64,000 bases of DNA. It comes from Phoronis australis. Its lineage: Eukaryota; Phoronida; Phoronidae. How positions within the stretch are numbered: position 1 is the stretch's first letter; each line of letters opens with the position of its first letter. Below, piece by piece: positions 10,801 through 25,800 of the stretch. The translations under genes were made by a program, and so were the position numbers. The notes under the pieces are model-generated. The model was not told the origin of the DNA, searched no databases, and saw nothing but the letters and a program-made list of their open reading frames with translations. The stretch is from assembly GCA_002633005.1 (NCBI GenBank), contig NMRA01000076.1, positions 652,854 through 716,853 of the forward strand, read 5' to 3'.

Positions 10801-13800
10801 AAATTTCCAAAAGACCTGAGGTTACTACAAACGTGGAGAATTGCAGTCAAAAGCGTCAACCAATTGACAAAAAGTGTGTGGATGCTGAAGTCTCACGCCC
10901 GGTGTGAGCTCTACGCATTTCCATTGAGAGCATGCGCGCACCCNNGGGGGGGGGGGGGTGACTCGAACGACCCCCCATTTGGCGAAGTAGGCAAAAAGGT
11001 CCACTTCCCAGAGACAAAATGTCTGGGAAAATGGAACAAAAGTCCACTTCACAGTGGTGTTCCCGGTTTTTTGAGTCCTCCTGATCTTTTGTTAGCGAAT
11101 AGCAAAATGTCCACAACGTCAGGAATTCGAGCCTCCCATATTGAAGGCTGGGTGCATGCATGATTAGATCCTTGAAGGTAAACACAACAGCATATCACTT
11201 GACTCGTCTTGCGCCCAATCTGGCTCTGAACTAGACCAGAGTCTCACTAGGTGTTCTTTAGCCTCAGTCCCTCGTGTTTCTTCCATGAAAGGAAATAAGC
11301 CACCGTTGTCCACGCATGACTCATTTCCTATGAAAGGGCATTCTCACCCACGAGGCTGGCTGGTGTGGCAGTCAGAACGGTAGTTCCTCTTCACACACAA
11401 ACAAGCCACTGGCACATTTTCTTAAGGTAACTTAGTACTGCAATTCACATTTCTCCAGGGCCACTGACTTGTACATTGTGCCAGGCAGCACTGCTGGTGT
11501 GTGGACATGCTGTGGGAAGAGAAAGGAGTGACAAAGCTTGCCTATGCTGCGGCTTTAAGTGGCTTTAAAAATGTCACTGAACCTGGAACAAATATTGAAA
11601 CATGAATAATTTTAAAAGTACTTCAGGCTGGGTCAAAAATGTTGCCCATTTTCAAGCCTTTTGATTTTTGATACTTTCAGCAATTTTAAACACCCATAGA
11701 AGATATGAAGACTTGGGTCATTTAAAAATGATGGATAATCTTTGTTGTTTAAGAGTAATTAAAAATCCTAAAGCACCATTTTTTGTGTATTGGCAGTATG
11801 TTCACAGCAAAAGTGCAATTTTTACAAAAATGGCACTCGTATGAATTTATAAACGACTTGCAACATTTCAAGGCATGAGTTAAAACTGCTCAGTCATTGA
11901 GAAATCAGAAAATGTAATATATCTGTATGGGTTTACAATGGGTAGCAAAACATGAAACTTGAAAGAACTTCATGAAGGCTAAGAATTACCTCACAATGCT
12001 TTCCCCCGACACTATTACCTGTTATTTCCACACATTCAGTTGCACCAAATTTTACAACCCCAACCCCCTATGCCAACCTAGCTCCCGCTAAGGACATGGA
12101 ATATGTAAATTTTCATAGCAAATTGTATACCTTTCTTTAAAAATAGCTCATGTCCCATTTCAAAGGCTTTGATATAGAAAGTTGGCTTTGACAACAGATT
12201 TGCACTGGATAGGAAGATCGTGATGGTTAGCTGCAGTCAACTGCTTAAAACCAATTTTTGTCCATTCAGGGGAGGTTGCAGAAGCGATGCTTGGCACTAG
12301 TCCTCACACGTAAAAACCAAAAGTCAGGTGAAAACAGACATGATATATTTCCATGTCATCGTGTAATCAATGGCGGATTTAGAAGGGGGCCATGGGTTCC
12401 ATGCTCCCCCTAAAATTCTTCCAGATTCCATTAGGCAGTTCGGGGCTGCGAATGTCTGACGGGCAAAATCTAGGTTAATACTCTGCCCTGTCCCATCCCC
12501 CCTAACTCAAAAATCCTGGATCCGCCCCTGGTAATGGATTTCCGGTGGATATAGGACAGGGAATAAACAAATAGTCTAATGACTATTTGTCACGTACCCT
12601 TTGGGCTTCGATAGTAATCTTACCTTACTAACCCATAACGAGTTGACAGCATTGATTGATGTAACTGTCACTGATAAAACTGTTAGAAATAATTCCAGAC
12701 ATTAGTAATACTACTTTGATGTACGAAAAGATCTCGAGTGCTACGTCAAGTATCGCAACACACATCACAACAAACAATGATTAACCCCACTGTCGACTGC
12801 CGCGAAGTCGACATCAGCCAATATCTCAGTTAACAAGCATCAGTATTGTAAACATGGAATCATCGTTAAAATAATCACAAACGTTACCTTTCAATAAGGT
12901 CATGCGTACTTTCTCTCGTAGAAGCACCCTTTTCACGCAATCTCAGATTCAGTTGGAACGACTGCAAGCCATTTCACCACGTAGGCCTATTAAAGGGCTC
13001 GCGAAATCGAGGCTGCTTAATCTATCACCACTAGCACACGCGCGCCCTCTAGTAATGTAAAGATTGTCGAATAGCCCCATTGATTGTAATGAAGCTGCTA
13101 CAGTAACTATCTTGCAAAGCAAGAAGCAAGTGCAATCTGGTTTGCACAGAACCCGTACAGGCGCTGAGGAGTCCACATAAGCCATAATCAGAGCAATGGG
13201 CCCAGCCGTGATGCATAAAAACACCTGGTGTACCGCAAATGGAATCAAACAACCTAGCTGGCNAACGAGTTGACAGCATTGATTGATGTAACTGTCACTG
13301 ATAAAACTGTTAGAAATAATTCCAAACATTAGTAATACTACTTTGATGTACGAAAAGATCTCGAGTGCTACGTCAAGTATCGCAACACACATCACAACAA
13401 ACAATGATTAACCCCACTGGCGACTGCCACGAAGTCGACATCAGCCAATATCTCAGTTAACAAGCATCAGTATTGTAAACATGGAATCATCGTTAAAATG
13501 ATCACAAACCTTACCTTTCAATAAGGTCATGCGTACTTTCTCTCGTAGAAGCACCCTTTTCACGCAATCTCAGACTCAGTTGGAACGACTGCAAGCCATT
13601 TCACCACGTAGGCCTATTAAAGGGCTCGCGAAATCGAGGCTGCTTAATCTATCACCACTAGCACACGCGCGCCCTCTAGTAATGTAAAGATTGTCGAATA
13701 GCCCCATTGATTGTAATGAAGCTGCTACAGTAACTATCTTGCAAAGCAAGAAGCAAGTGCAATCTGGTTTGCACAGAACCCGTACAGGCGCTGAGGAGTC

Positions 13801-16800
13801 CACATAAGCCATAATCAGAGCAATGGGCCCAGCCGTGATGCATAAAAACACCTGGTGTACCGCAAATGGAATCAAACAACCTAGCTGGCACTTTTTACAA
13901 TGACCGTTTCTCGCCGCCACATTAAGCCAACGGTTTCATGTGCTTCCGCTACCGATAACATCCAAGTGCATGACCTATAGTGTCTGATGTGTACACTAAC
14001 GTAGAGGTAAATTTTCTTTTGCTCAATTATTTATTCTTACGGTTAAAATCAGGTTTCAAGAAGGGGAAAGCGGGACCCTCGGAACACGGGTCAAACCAAA
14101 GCAGCTTGAGAAATTGTAAAGTTAAAAGTCCTGTCATCTAGGCTGCGCTCCGCAGGCGCAAGACAATCCTCTGTCAGAGAACCGAAACATAATCAGCCAC
14201 TTCAGTGGTCACGATTTTGCATAACTACGCCAGAAATATCCCGCCCATAATTGCGAAAATCTCTCCATTAACTATCCGTGGTCTTGCATGATCTTGCTTG
14301 CAAGATTTTGATAACCTTGTTTTGGCGTGATACATACGGTAATTGATGGTTTTAAGGTTTGAGTCAAGTGTCAGCGTTTTTAAACTGTCAATTTCTAATA
14401 TGGTTCCATCATCCACTTTGATGCAACAACCAGGCGTTTGCGCATGTCATAGAGATGACTCCAGCAGACTTACATGTAGGTTAGCACCGTTCACAACGTA
14501 CCGACAGACCAGGGGAATATGTTGTGCTACTTTTGCCCTGTATCCTATACACACAAGCACACGATGCACGCACGCATACACACTTGGCAGTAACATGTTT
14601 ACCTGTATGAAATCTGTTTTACAGGGTAACACATTCCGAATCATTTGGGCTTACGGTGTTTCTGATACAGTATCGTACCACAGCTCGTCACCGTTCCGTA
14701 GAGGAGTTAAAAGCGTACTTCTTCTCGCGGCCACGAGGCCTCTTCCCAACATGCCCTCTAACACATTTATGTGGGATTTTGTTGTCAATAACGTAAGTTA
14801 CGAGTGCTGATAGGTGTCGTTAAAGGAAACAGCCATGTCTACTTGTTTCAGTCTTCTAAGAATAACGAAAACCATTACATGTCTTTTTTGCCCTATGATA
14901 GTGTTAACGTTAACAGCCAAGTTTTCCATTTTTGTCTATATAAGTAGGGTACTAGATACAGTATGCACTAAACACGTTAAATTTTCCATGTAACGGTGTT
15001 ATGGTCAATATCTGATCTCTCCTACAGGTGTCGGTGCCTGCAAAAGACACCTCGTACTGGTGTAAGGGGTTCCATGTACCTAGGCTGACTAAGAAGCACC
15101 ATGTCATCAAAGTAAGCTTTCAAAACTACAGATCTATAACGATCATTTCGTTAGTCAAGAATTTGAAGCAATAATTCATTAACAAAAGCGACTTAGACTA
15201 TTGCGCTGCAGAATACAACTACGAATCTGGCACGAACCCTAAATTATGTATGAAAGCAATTGGGTTAATGTCAGTTTTATATACCCTGTTACCATTTCAA
15301 CAATACTAAATCATAGTAGCCTTCGCGCTGTTGTCGTTCTGGGTCTAATTCCCGGATATATACACAACTTCATATAGGTACGTTGGTTTAGAAATGCATG
15401 CATATACGGCATATGCTACGATGTGAATGATGTACGTGTTTACTTGTTAATAATTAGCTCAATATTTTAGTACCAGCCACATATTACGCTTGGAAACGAA
15501 GCCCTCGTTCATCACATCCTCATCTACGCATGCTATGGTGACGTCAACACTACTGGTGCACATTTGTTTGAATCTGATGGATGTAACTTGATGCCGAACA
15601 ACCTTCAAAGAGGATGCCTCACCACCTTGTTTGGATGGGCTGTTGGTGGCGAGGTTAGTGCGTTTCAAACAAAAATGCATCTCCATTTACTCGGTGTTCG
15701 CAATACAGTGTTGTGGAAGGTTGAACCAGGCGACTGCTCACGAGACCGATAAGCATGAACGTTTATAAACAAGTGTGATATGAGGCTTGCAACGTAATTA
15801 ATCAGAACAAATACAATCAAACTATATAGAGTGCCTGATTGTATCAATCAGGAAATGGTCTTAATCTGGGAACATGACTTGTTGTGGGTTTCAAATTTGG
15901 AGTCGTATTGTTATCTATTGGGTTGACCTGATTCTGAAAAATGAAAACTAATTGCCAAGTGTCTCTTGTAAAAACAAAAAATCAAGCAGTTCATTTCAAC
16001 TTTGTCTCCACTCTTGCTCTGAAACTTAGCCCTGTTCAAGGTTTAATTATCTCAAGCCTTATTTAGTTACCCCCATTCTAATTCGTATCGAAAACAGGAT
16101 AAGTCAATTAGTAAAATTTTATATTTTGTGAACGAAAAAAAGATCAGATATTGTAAACATATGTTTTATATTTAAATGTGCTGTTATTGCTACTACGTTA
16201 CCACCTTTTTAAAATATTAATTTAGAAATCGAGTTAAAGCGTGCCGTGAGCACGACATCGAAACAGCGAAACTTTAGATTACCAGTGTAATGAATGAATT
16301 AGGGCGAAGATTTATCTCTTTTTCACAACTTGCTCTATTCATGATGCTAGACGCCTTGCGGTCACTAGGTGCATTCGTCATAATGTTATTAACGGTCGTA
16401 TGTACGCAGACGTGCACTTCACTCAAAAATACATTTTGTCTTTCGTTTTTCGCGGCATCTTCTCATTCGATGTGCACTTCCTCAGCTCAATCTTATGACG
16501 ACTCAGTGAATGAAAGAACTGTGAATTATGTGAAGTGCACATGCCAAGCTGGAGATTCGATTTGAGTGACAGGTCAATTCGAACTTTTTACCTTGGAAAA
16601 GTAGTAAACAATTTCAACACGGTTGAAGGTAGTTCTGCTGGCTTAATCTTTTTTCAATACATGTATTTAGTTGTTTCGTATTTGAAATTTCCGAGAATTA
16701 AGATAAGATATTTGCTAGACAAATGCGGAATATTGTAAAAAGGTCATTTTTGTGGATATACACATGGATATACACATGAACACATACAAATACACCTCTG

Positions 16801-19800
16801 TCTGCATTGATGCATCGTAATTCACACCACGTTATGTCACTTGGTAATGCATCATTGACGTCAAACTAGTAAGACAAAAACATAAATGATGCCAAAAGGC
16901 ACCGATTTTCAAAACTTTAAAGTTAAAAATGCCATGAAAACTGAATGAATTGATTTTCGCCAGTTTTAAAGTCTTCTCATCAAGCAAAAATTAGATCACA
17001 TTCCTGAGAGTGATACTATAGGTCTTAGGACGGTGCTGCGTTTATAACAAGACAAGAAGACGCAATCAAATCCAACACCAGGTGGTACTGTGTGTTTTAG
17101 CAAGAAAAACTTCCAAATGTTGAATTCACACTAGATATGGTTTTGCATTCGGTGCAAGATAAACATCGAAGCGGTCAACCTATTTCAACTTAGTTTACCC
17201 TCTAATAATTAATTTTAGGAAATTTTTGGAAATTACCCTTAACGATAAGTAATCTCGGAGATTTCTAAAATTTGACGAAGCAATAAAATCCATCACTAGG
17301 TGGCACTGTGCGTCTTCGCAAAGAAAGCTTCCAAATGTTGAAATCACACTAAAAATCGCTTTGCACCTAGTGCAAGTTTAACTTTTCACCTTCGTTTACC
17401 GACTAATAATCAATTCTAGTTATTATACTGTGAAAATTGCGATAATAGGCTTCAGTGTCTGTATTTCGTTGGGTGGCCAAGAAGCATACTGGTTACGATC
17501 AACGGAAGTCCCTACATCGACTGATACATCAAAGAGCCCTCTTTCGGATGTGAACTGTCTTTCTTCTGTGGAATATCCTTGTAAAGTAACGGGTTCATGT
17601 CCATAATGGGTTACGTTTCAACAGAAGTTTATTTGAAGAAAAACTTGTAACTGTCATCGAAGTTCGCCTTCTTTTGATGAACTCGGTTTATAAAACGTCA
17701 TTTTGACCCTTTGGACCCAAATCAAATAAAATAACATTGCCAAATCCAAAAATAAGAATTTAAATAAGGAAGCACCTTCAGTTACTACAGTTAGCACTTT
17801 GAAAATTATTACCTGGTTATGGACCTGCACAGTCTGGTCCTTCTCAACTTCCTGGGAGCAACCACTGTCAGCACACACCGATGAATCAGGGCACATAATT
17901 TTATGAAAAAAACATGTGCTCAAAGCCCCGTTGATTGCCTGAATGGAAAAAAGTAGTCAAGAGCTACGGAAGGTTTGACAGTGTGGTGGATTTCTGTTCG
18001 TATTTGGGATCGAAATCGTCCCTCTTAGTGCCAGACACGTCATCACTAAATGCCCGTAAATAGATTCATTGTCAACTGGATGATAAGCGTGAGCATGATT
18101 GTCTAGGTAACACCAGGCCTGCGTTCAGTAACTCTAGGACTTACGCTGGGACCTAGCCAAATTCTAGCCAAAGTCACGTGTTCGCATTTAAAATACAAGG
18201 CAGTATCTCACGTAATCTCGCGAAGTCTTACTTTTAAGCGAAGTCCTAGCGCTAGTGAACGGGAGGCAGGTCATTCGTGTGTTAACGTATGAACACAGTA
18301 AAAGACTAGTTTGAGGAATGAGAAGCCCGTCAAATCCTGCCACAGTCTTATGTATATCAATATATATGTATCGTTCGTATCGAAACGAAAAGCAGACCAG
18401 TACTTTTAAACTTCTTACTGTTTAAATTTAAAGCTACAGTCTAGTGGAATTTGTGTAACACTTCATGTTACTATGAGAAAATGTGATCGTATAATTTGTT
18501 TGTGTTCAAATAAGTAAAAGTTTTGAAATTATACCTCATGGGACCTTGGAACATTTTTGTTACAGCTGATAGTATGTATACGTGAAGGTCATACGGAAAT
18601 TGACGAATTTTGCATCAAACGACCTTGCATAACGAAAGTAAAAAGTACGAAAAATTTGGAGCTTTGATTTTTAATAGGCAGTTGGAAAACTCATCTTGTT
18701 TGATAAGGGAATACCACAAGAAACTAGGTCGCAAGCTCGTAGCATAGAGATCAGTAGATAGGCATATGCATTGTTCACTTTGTCAATGTTTTCAAAATTG
18801 CATGAACAGTTATTGTGTGAAATACCAGTGCCAGACAGATGGACCGTCCTTAAATATTTTTGTCTCCCCTCACATTGCTCGTACATCTTCCAGATGGGTT
18901 TGTCAATAGGGTGAATCATTTATTTACCAATTATTAGTGTTGAGGCAAAACATTTCATTGGCAACTTAAAAAATAACGGTACATATCTTGCAGTTGTTCG
19001 GTCACGCGAGGGGTAACCATCTTGGCCTTGCCCAATAGCAGTCTAAACTTCTTTCAGGCTTTTTATTTCCCCAACAACGTGGGTCTTCCGTTTGGTGATG
19101 ACCAACAGCCCAAGTTTCTGCTTCTGGAAATCCACTATGATAATCCGACAAATCGAGCAGGTAGGTTAGCCTACATTGAAAATTGGAAGCAAACTTTTGG
19201 GATTCAGTAGTCTTGTAATTATATGCACGATCCATGTCTTTTTAATTTGACAAGGTTTGCAATTTGGAATTCAACATCTTTTTTGTGAATAGTGTTCTTT
19301 TGAAATTATGTTCTTTTAATTTGTTTTATTTTATTTGAATGAGATGTGCAACGAAGCTCGCTGTCACCATGAAAGTACAAATACGATAAAAGAAATTGAC
19401 CCGCAACTGTAAGAAATTGGACATAGTTGACCCGCCTTGTCAATTTTCTCCGAAACACTATAAGAAGCTCCACCCAAGTTCTAAAACAATAGTGGAAATC
19501 TTTGTGATTTTTTAAAACGTCGAGTCTCAACGGTTAAAATGTATTGCCGTATGAGATTGTGTACTCCAACTTGCCTTGTTAAAAACCGCGAAATCGCTGT
19601 GGAACGGAATAACAACTCGTTGCGCACATTTCAGAACTACTCTTCTTGACATGTTTCGTCAAATTCACTGGTTAACGATTAGCCTCCGACAGTAGATAAT
19701 CGAAGTAACAACTAGACATAGGGAATAGTGCAGACGTGGCAGACACGGACACATGTAATGTACATCCGGAACATTTCAGAGACTTTTGTAACCTTAAATT

Positions 19801-22800
19801 TCCGTTTGGAGCTGAGCGTTATTTGCGAATGTGGGAACGTCGGTCATACGCCCAATCATATCCACTTTGCAGTTCATGTTACCGCACATGCGCAGATAGC
19901 ATTCAACTCTGAGAAGTTTGAGACTATGAAAATACCCAGGATAGTCCGAATGACGGAATGTCTCAAAAGTCCTCACTTCTTCCGAATAATGATGAAACGC
20001 GTCGGGAAAATATTGCTATTTGCACTTCTTCTAAGAGCGTATTGCCTGAAGCCTCTAATCGTCTATTTTTCAACTCTGGTATTTTAGACTGGATCGATTC
20101 TTCTGGTTTCAAATTAACCCTGACGCCAACCTTGCGACGCTTTGACGCCGGCTTGCTTACGATCGGACATCCTGCTAATAATGCTCAGGCAATACCACCT
20201 GGTCAATTGTCTTTTACGACATACAGCTACTGTAACAGCGACTGCACCAAGGAGGTAACATCAGTATATAAAGAACGGCTTTTTCTGGTTTTCCTGAGCA
20301 AAAAATAGCTCAGAATAGTTGTCCTTCTTGTTTTCGTTAAACCAAGGGTGCATTCCACGGAGCTATTCTCTTGCGAGAAAAGGGACATCACACAAGACCA
20401 CGAACTTATTGTTTTTGTGTTGCTGTCCCATGTGTGTAAAGATATTCTCAGTAGAAGCAAAAAGTATTCATACAAAAGGTTAGCTCCCAAGGGGGCTCTG
20501 CAGTTAAAAATAACAAGATGTCTAAAGGGAATAGTGCCAAGTTGCTGTTCTGCTGTTTAATCAACGTTTATATTCTGGTCTTACCCACTATGCTATATTT
20601 TGTGCTGAAGAAGTCGATGCTGGGCATTTTTATGTAGTAACAGCACCTATGTCTCGAATCAAAAAATGACTGCTATGCTGTGCGTAAGTCAGTTCTGTCA
20701 ACAAAGCCATGCTGAACAAATAGGACCGACCCGGATTACACAGCGATAGAACTCACCTTCATTCAGAGGTAAGAAAGCGCGTTGGCTTTATTGAGTTAAT
20801 TTTGGAATATCAGGCACATTTTCACAGGTTATGTCGGCAAACGACGAGGTATATGACCGTGGAAATAGTACCCATTTCAAGCGTTGAAAACGTGCCGAAA
20901 TTGAAAGTTATCTTCACACGGTGGTGGCGCTGCAGAAATGATTTTTGTTCATTGTTGTTAAAGACACAATGCCCCGCGAAAGCGTGCATGTACGTGTTCC
21001 AAACATGCAGAACCATTGTATTATGTAGTTTGGACGCAACACCTCTTTTCCAAGCATAACAACAAATTCGTGCACGTAGTGATTTTTTTCGGTTCAAAAT
21101 TAATCCTACAAACTTCCTTATCCACTTGCTCACCATTTTGTTGTCTTCCATTGATGTCGGAAAGGCGTCCAACTTAAAATCACGTATTCACAAGTATTTG
21201 TCAAGTTTATCAAACGTTCTCGGATTTGCAGCCCACAGCATAGCTGTAATACTTTGTTGGCATTGGAAGAACGAATACAGTAATGCAGCCGTGAAAAACT
21301 TGCAAAGAATACGACAACAACAAATAACATGTTGAACTCCAGTGGCGCAAAATTCAAAAGTGTCTGACGGATATTATGTGGCATTGTAGGTAAACACAGC
21401 GAAATTCGAGTGTCGTTGTGTATTCCGGGACGGCTCTATTGTCAGCCTGACACTTTGTTATCAGAGGATACTGACATGTCAATACCAATACTTTTAAGCC
21501 CTGGTCATAAATGAATGCTTGAATTCGGTTACCAACAATTTTGGTGTGATATTCTAATTATTTCTTCTCCAATTTGAGTACTTTTAATAAGAAAATAAAC
21601 GGAAAATTAAATTTTTTGTGTACCATCATCCAGTGGATCCGGTCTCCGCCTTTGTGTTTTTTCACACTAGGCGCGAGCCGAAGTAGTCTCGAAAACTAAG
21701 TTCCACTGAGTATCATGAAAAGTTGCATGTATGGAGAATGCAGTAACAGCAATCGGACAAACAACACATCAATTTTGCGTTTCCAAAAGACCATATCACC
21801 CAGAAACGGTACAGGTTCGCCCTTGAAGTTATAGAACAAATGTGATTAGAACAGGTTCAAATTGACATTTCGGCACCATTGCGCATGCCTTGATTTGGAA
21901 GATTGTCGCAAACATTTGTTACGGGATAGAGTCGGAAAGTGTAGTGAATATTTTATTTGTTTAACGCTGAACCTTGAGTGTGCCGAAAAACACGAACTTG
22001 TGTGGAACGCATCGATTTTGTCTGATCTTCTTGTTGCAGGAGTCGCATGCCACTGACAGAGGCAATTCTGAATAAGTAAAAATGGAACAATATTTTCGTG
22101 CATTTCTCAACATCAAACAGTAGGAATGTCTTCATGTTTTTCAACCTGTCGGGATATCCGAACATTACTTTTAATGAGAAGCCGTTTTGCATGATCGTTT
22201 CACAGTGCTGATCCTCGTAACACTGGGATTGTGTCACTCATGAATTTTGTACCTCTCATTTCCGAAATCAATTAATTTGCTTAACCAATGGCTTCATTCT
22301 CCAAAGCATTTCTTTTAGGGACTGGCTGGAACACCTAATGGAGTCAAAATATTAGCAGGTCTGCTACACGCCCATCTGTTGGGTAGAAAGATGCGTTTAC
22401 GTCACATCCGGAATGGCGTTGAACTGGAGCCACTTTATGAAGACAACAACTACGACTTCAACTATCAAGAAATGGTTGTCAGACGTCAACAGGCAACGTT
22501 TCTACCTGGAGATGAAATGCAAATCGAATGTCAGCTGAGTTCGCAGAAAAAGAAAACAGTTACTTACGTAAGTTGTCTTACATTGAAAACAGTTTTATTT
22601 AAGATGAGTGTATGGCTGGTTCTCTTTCAAGTCACCGAGACAGTTGTCACTGGGCAGTCCTTTAGATTTTTTGCGTGTCTAATGAATGACTTAACAGGAA
22701 TGTCCATTGACTCGTGGCTAGTAGTTTTAAAGGAACAACAAACTTACTTCTTCTGTCAAAAACAACTTTTGATTTAAGCCCAGTTACTTGTATTTTATAA

Positions 22801-25800
22801 AATCTCACTCAGATTAAAAATGTTTGCCTGGCTTCAGAAGAACTTGGTTCGGAAGTTCGGTGCTTACTTCAGACCACGCCCACGGGTTACTTTCAGTCGC
22901 CAAGGAAGTACGGAAATTTTGGGTAATTTACTGTACTACATTTTGAGTTCAAACAAAGAAAAGCAACGCCATGTCATTGCTTTAGAAGCATAAATACGCG
23001 GAAACGTTTTTCTTAACACTAGAGCATGCTTTACAGCGACTTTATAGATAAAATGAATTTACAGAATGGCTTTAAGGTCATGTTAATTTTCCTTATGTAT
23101 TTAATTAAACTTGATTGCTTTCACTTTGCCTGAATGACCTGGAGCAAGAATTGAAAAAGACTAAAGGTTCTCCAATAAATGTTGGCCTAGAAAATTTATA
23201 TGCGTTTTTGTTTGCGGCTGGTCTAGAGACCATTGCAGAGACAATTTGGCTGGTTGGAAAGGCACTGCCATAAATTCAAAAGGACATTTAATATGAGTAA
23301 AACTAAACAAACTAGTATTTAGAAATGCCCGTCATCTGCAACAATTCAAAATCTGTTTTTAACTGGTAACAAAGTAGAGGTAATACCAAATTTTATTTAC
23401 TTAGATATTCAATTTATTGTCAAAGGTATCTAGACATCGGCTCTAAAGAACCTCGCAGAAAAACATACACAATATTATTTGTGCTTAAGAGACATTTGAG
23501 AACCTTTTCGTTTGTGCCAGCTACACTGTGGTAGAAACTGTTCGACACTAAAGTATTACCAATTCTCATGTACTCCTGTGAGATTTCGGGGTTTCATGTG
23601 GATAAGCATATACAGTAGAAATGGCTCATCACAAATTCTGTATATTTTTGTTAGGGTTACCTGCAAAAACATCAGTAGATATATTGCTATTGAATAATTA
23701 AATATTGGTTAACTATTATTAAGTTCCAAAAAATAGATACGCCAAACCATGTTACGCTGTGCAACATGAATTCGCTGAGCATGGGGGGGACAGCTTCGTT
23801 TTGAAGATAAAAATACTTGTCGCGCTCAGTTGGCTTGGGATTGTTTGGATTAACCAAGGAGTAGCAAGCGAGGAATTTTTTGTAAAAGAATTTCAAAATA
23901 GGTGTAAAGATGTGGAATTCCATCATAGGAATAAAGACCTGTTGAACTAGATCAGTCTCGATGAACATCTATTGTAAAAATGATGTAGTAATTGAATATC
24001 ATATATGTTGTATGCATGCTGAAATTTAATTGTTCAGTTATCGACCTTGGCAAAATGTTCTCGATCTAGTTCGATGTCGAGGGCTGGTAATGCCTTCTTG
24101 ATATTCTCACATGACCGGGAATGTGTTATGACACAACTGGTTAACATCGAGTGCATATTTTTCATATTTCATGGGCGAATCACAAAGTAGAAATCCATAC
24201 GTCTTACATTTCACCGTCTGCAAAACAATAAAACAAACAAACGCGCACCAACCAAACAATGCCGGAATTCCGAGAAGGTGACAAGGTTATGATTTGCAAA
24301 TCGGGTGTCGCACCTACACGTATCCCCAATAGGAAGGACATGCAAACAACTTCTTAAACAGACACAACTTCGGCGGCGGATTCCATATCCACGTTCCTTC
24401 AAACGGAGACGAACCCCAACTCAAGATAACGCAGACTGTCTATCACTGTCTAGCTGTGCTGTTTCAAGGTCAATTCAGTGCTTGCTGCATGTTATTGATA
24501 TTGTTAAGTTTAAATATTACATTTTCAAAGACTGTTTATTAGATTCTAACTAGAATATTTGCTACGAAAGCTGAATGCAATTTACAATTGTTAAGCTTTA
24601 GCCTCGGGATTTTGACGAAATTCCAAGAGGTTTTGTCCATGTCATAAACCTGAGACGAGTGTAGGATTCACTATTTATGTATCTCTTGTTTAAAACTTTG
24701 TTCAGTTATCCAACCTGGCTTAATTCTGCTTATTGTCAAAAGCAGGTAGATAAACGTGCACGAAGGATATGCATTTGTTAAGTTTTAAATGTTGTTGAAA
24801 ACGAAATTCCTTTACAGAAATGTATCTTTCACGTAACGATCTTCGCCAAAGTATTTACCTGTTATCAGAAATATAGTCGATGGTAGGTTTGTGTATTTAA
24901 TGAAAGGAAATAGTATGTAAACGATAAGAGACCCGAGTAAATCTGTATTAAAATCTGAAGAAGAACGCGAACCTTTTGTCAAAATGTGTGCGTATGTATA
25001 CATAATTGCTTTGCTAGGTTGTGTGATAAGAGCCAGTTGCTTTATTACCTGAAAAATATTGATTGATTGATTGACTGGTTGATTGATTGACTGGTTGATT
25101 GATTGACTGATTTACCTTCACATGATTTTAACCATAGTATATCTTTTCAAAAAGCAGGTAACATTTTAAAAACGTTGCATGTAGTATTCTCATGGATTAG
25201 CCTGACGAGTTATGTTGACAATGCGTAAAATGTATATTACAAGTTTAATTAAAGCCGCTGTAATTGTGTTCAAATGTCAAAAACAACATTTTTCACATAT
25301 GCATTTGCTCTTTCAAAACAACGACATCATGTGTTCTGGTGCTTCTTTTGAACTGAAATTATTTCATTGCAACAAAACGCCTGGAAATATAGTTACCCTG
25401 AAGGGCTTGTTGCGTTGACGGCTGGCTAAACCTTGCCTGAAGTTAGCTCCTATCAAACCTAGACATTATTTGCCATTTGAAAAACAAATCAGATGAGACC
25501 TGTGCTACAACGGTAAGTATCCTAAAAAATAAAGCGTGATGCTACCCGAATATTGAGACTAGCGTTAACACTGAATCAGTACTTCTTTCAAACGAGGACA
25601 CAAAAGCTTACCGATATTGTTCATGCCTTTATTTATACGTTTTTATAACTAGGGAGGCTTGGCAACAAACGACGAGATGTGCTTAGCGTTTCTGCTCTAT
25701 TATCCAAGAACTCAACTGACCTATTGCGGGAGCATGCCACCACCGTTCGTCCCATTCTTAGTGGAAAAGGGAATGAATTTCACTCGTGACAAGTAAGTCG

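Larger units (their letters stand above)
9807..14624 (+). other. Gene A intron 2
   Basis: The 4.8 kb intron holds a THAP-domain remnant (10771-10925), a G-rich gap (10944), a hAT-like MITE (12369-12532) and a 626-bp allelic duplication around the gap at 13263. The stretch 11170-12360 shows nothing recognisable apart from a local inverted repeat near 11283-11338. Confidence 0.7.
15654..19057 (+). other. Gene A intron 5
   Basis: The 3.4 kb intron contains a diverged direct repeat (17063-17445) and a MITE (18122-18261). No coding signal is recognised. The short introns 3 (14793-15027) and 4 (15112-15470) are also featureless. Confidence 0.65.
22568..25652 (+). other. Gene A intron 8
   Basis: Carries a plus-strand LINE relic (about 23120-23960) and a TTGATTGATTGACTGG simple repeat (25059-25112). 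Gene B intron 8 has a different LINE relic near the same relative place. Confidence 0.65.

Noticed and set aside
12949-13404. Minus-strand 151-residue ORF crossing the gap
   Set aside because: It crosses an n between allelic copies and resembles no family; its repetition at 13576-13920 comes from the duplication.
25059-25112. CRISPR-like array
   Set aside because: It is a simple 16-bp tandem repeat without spacers in a eukaryotic intron.
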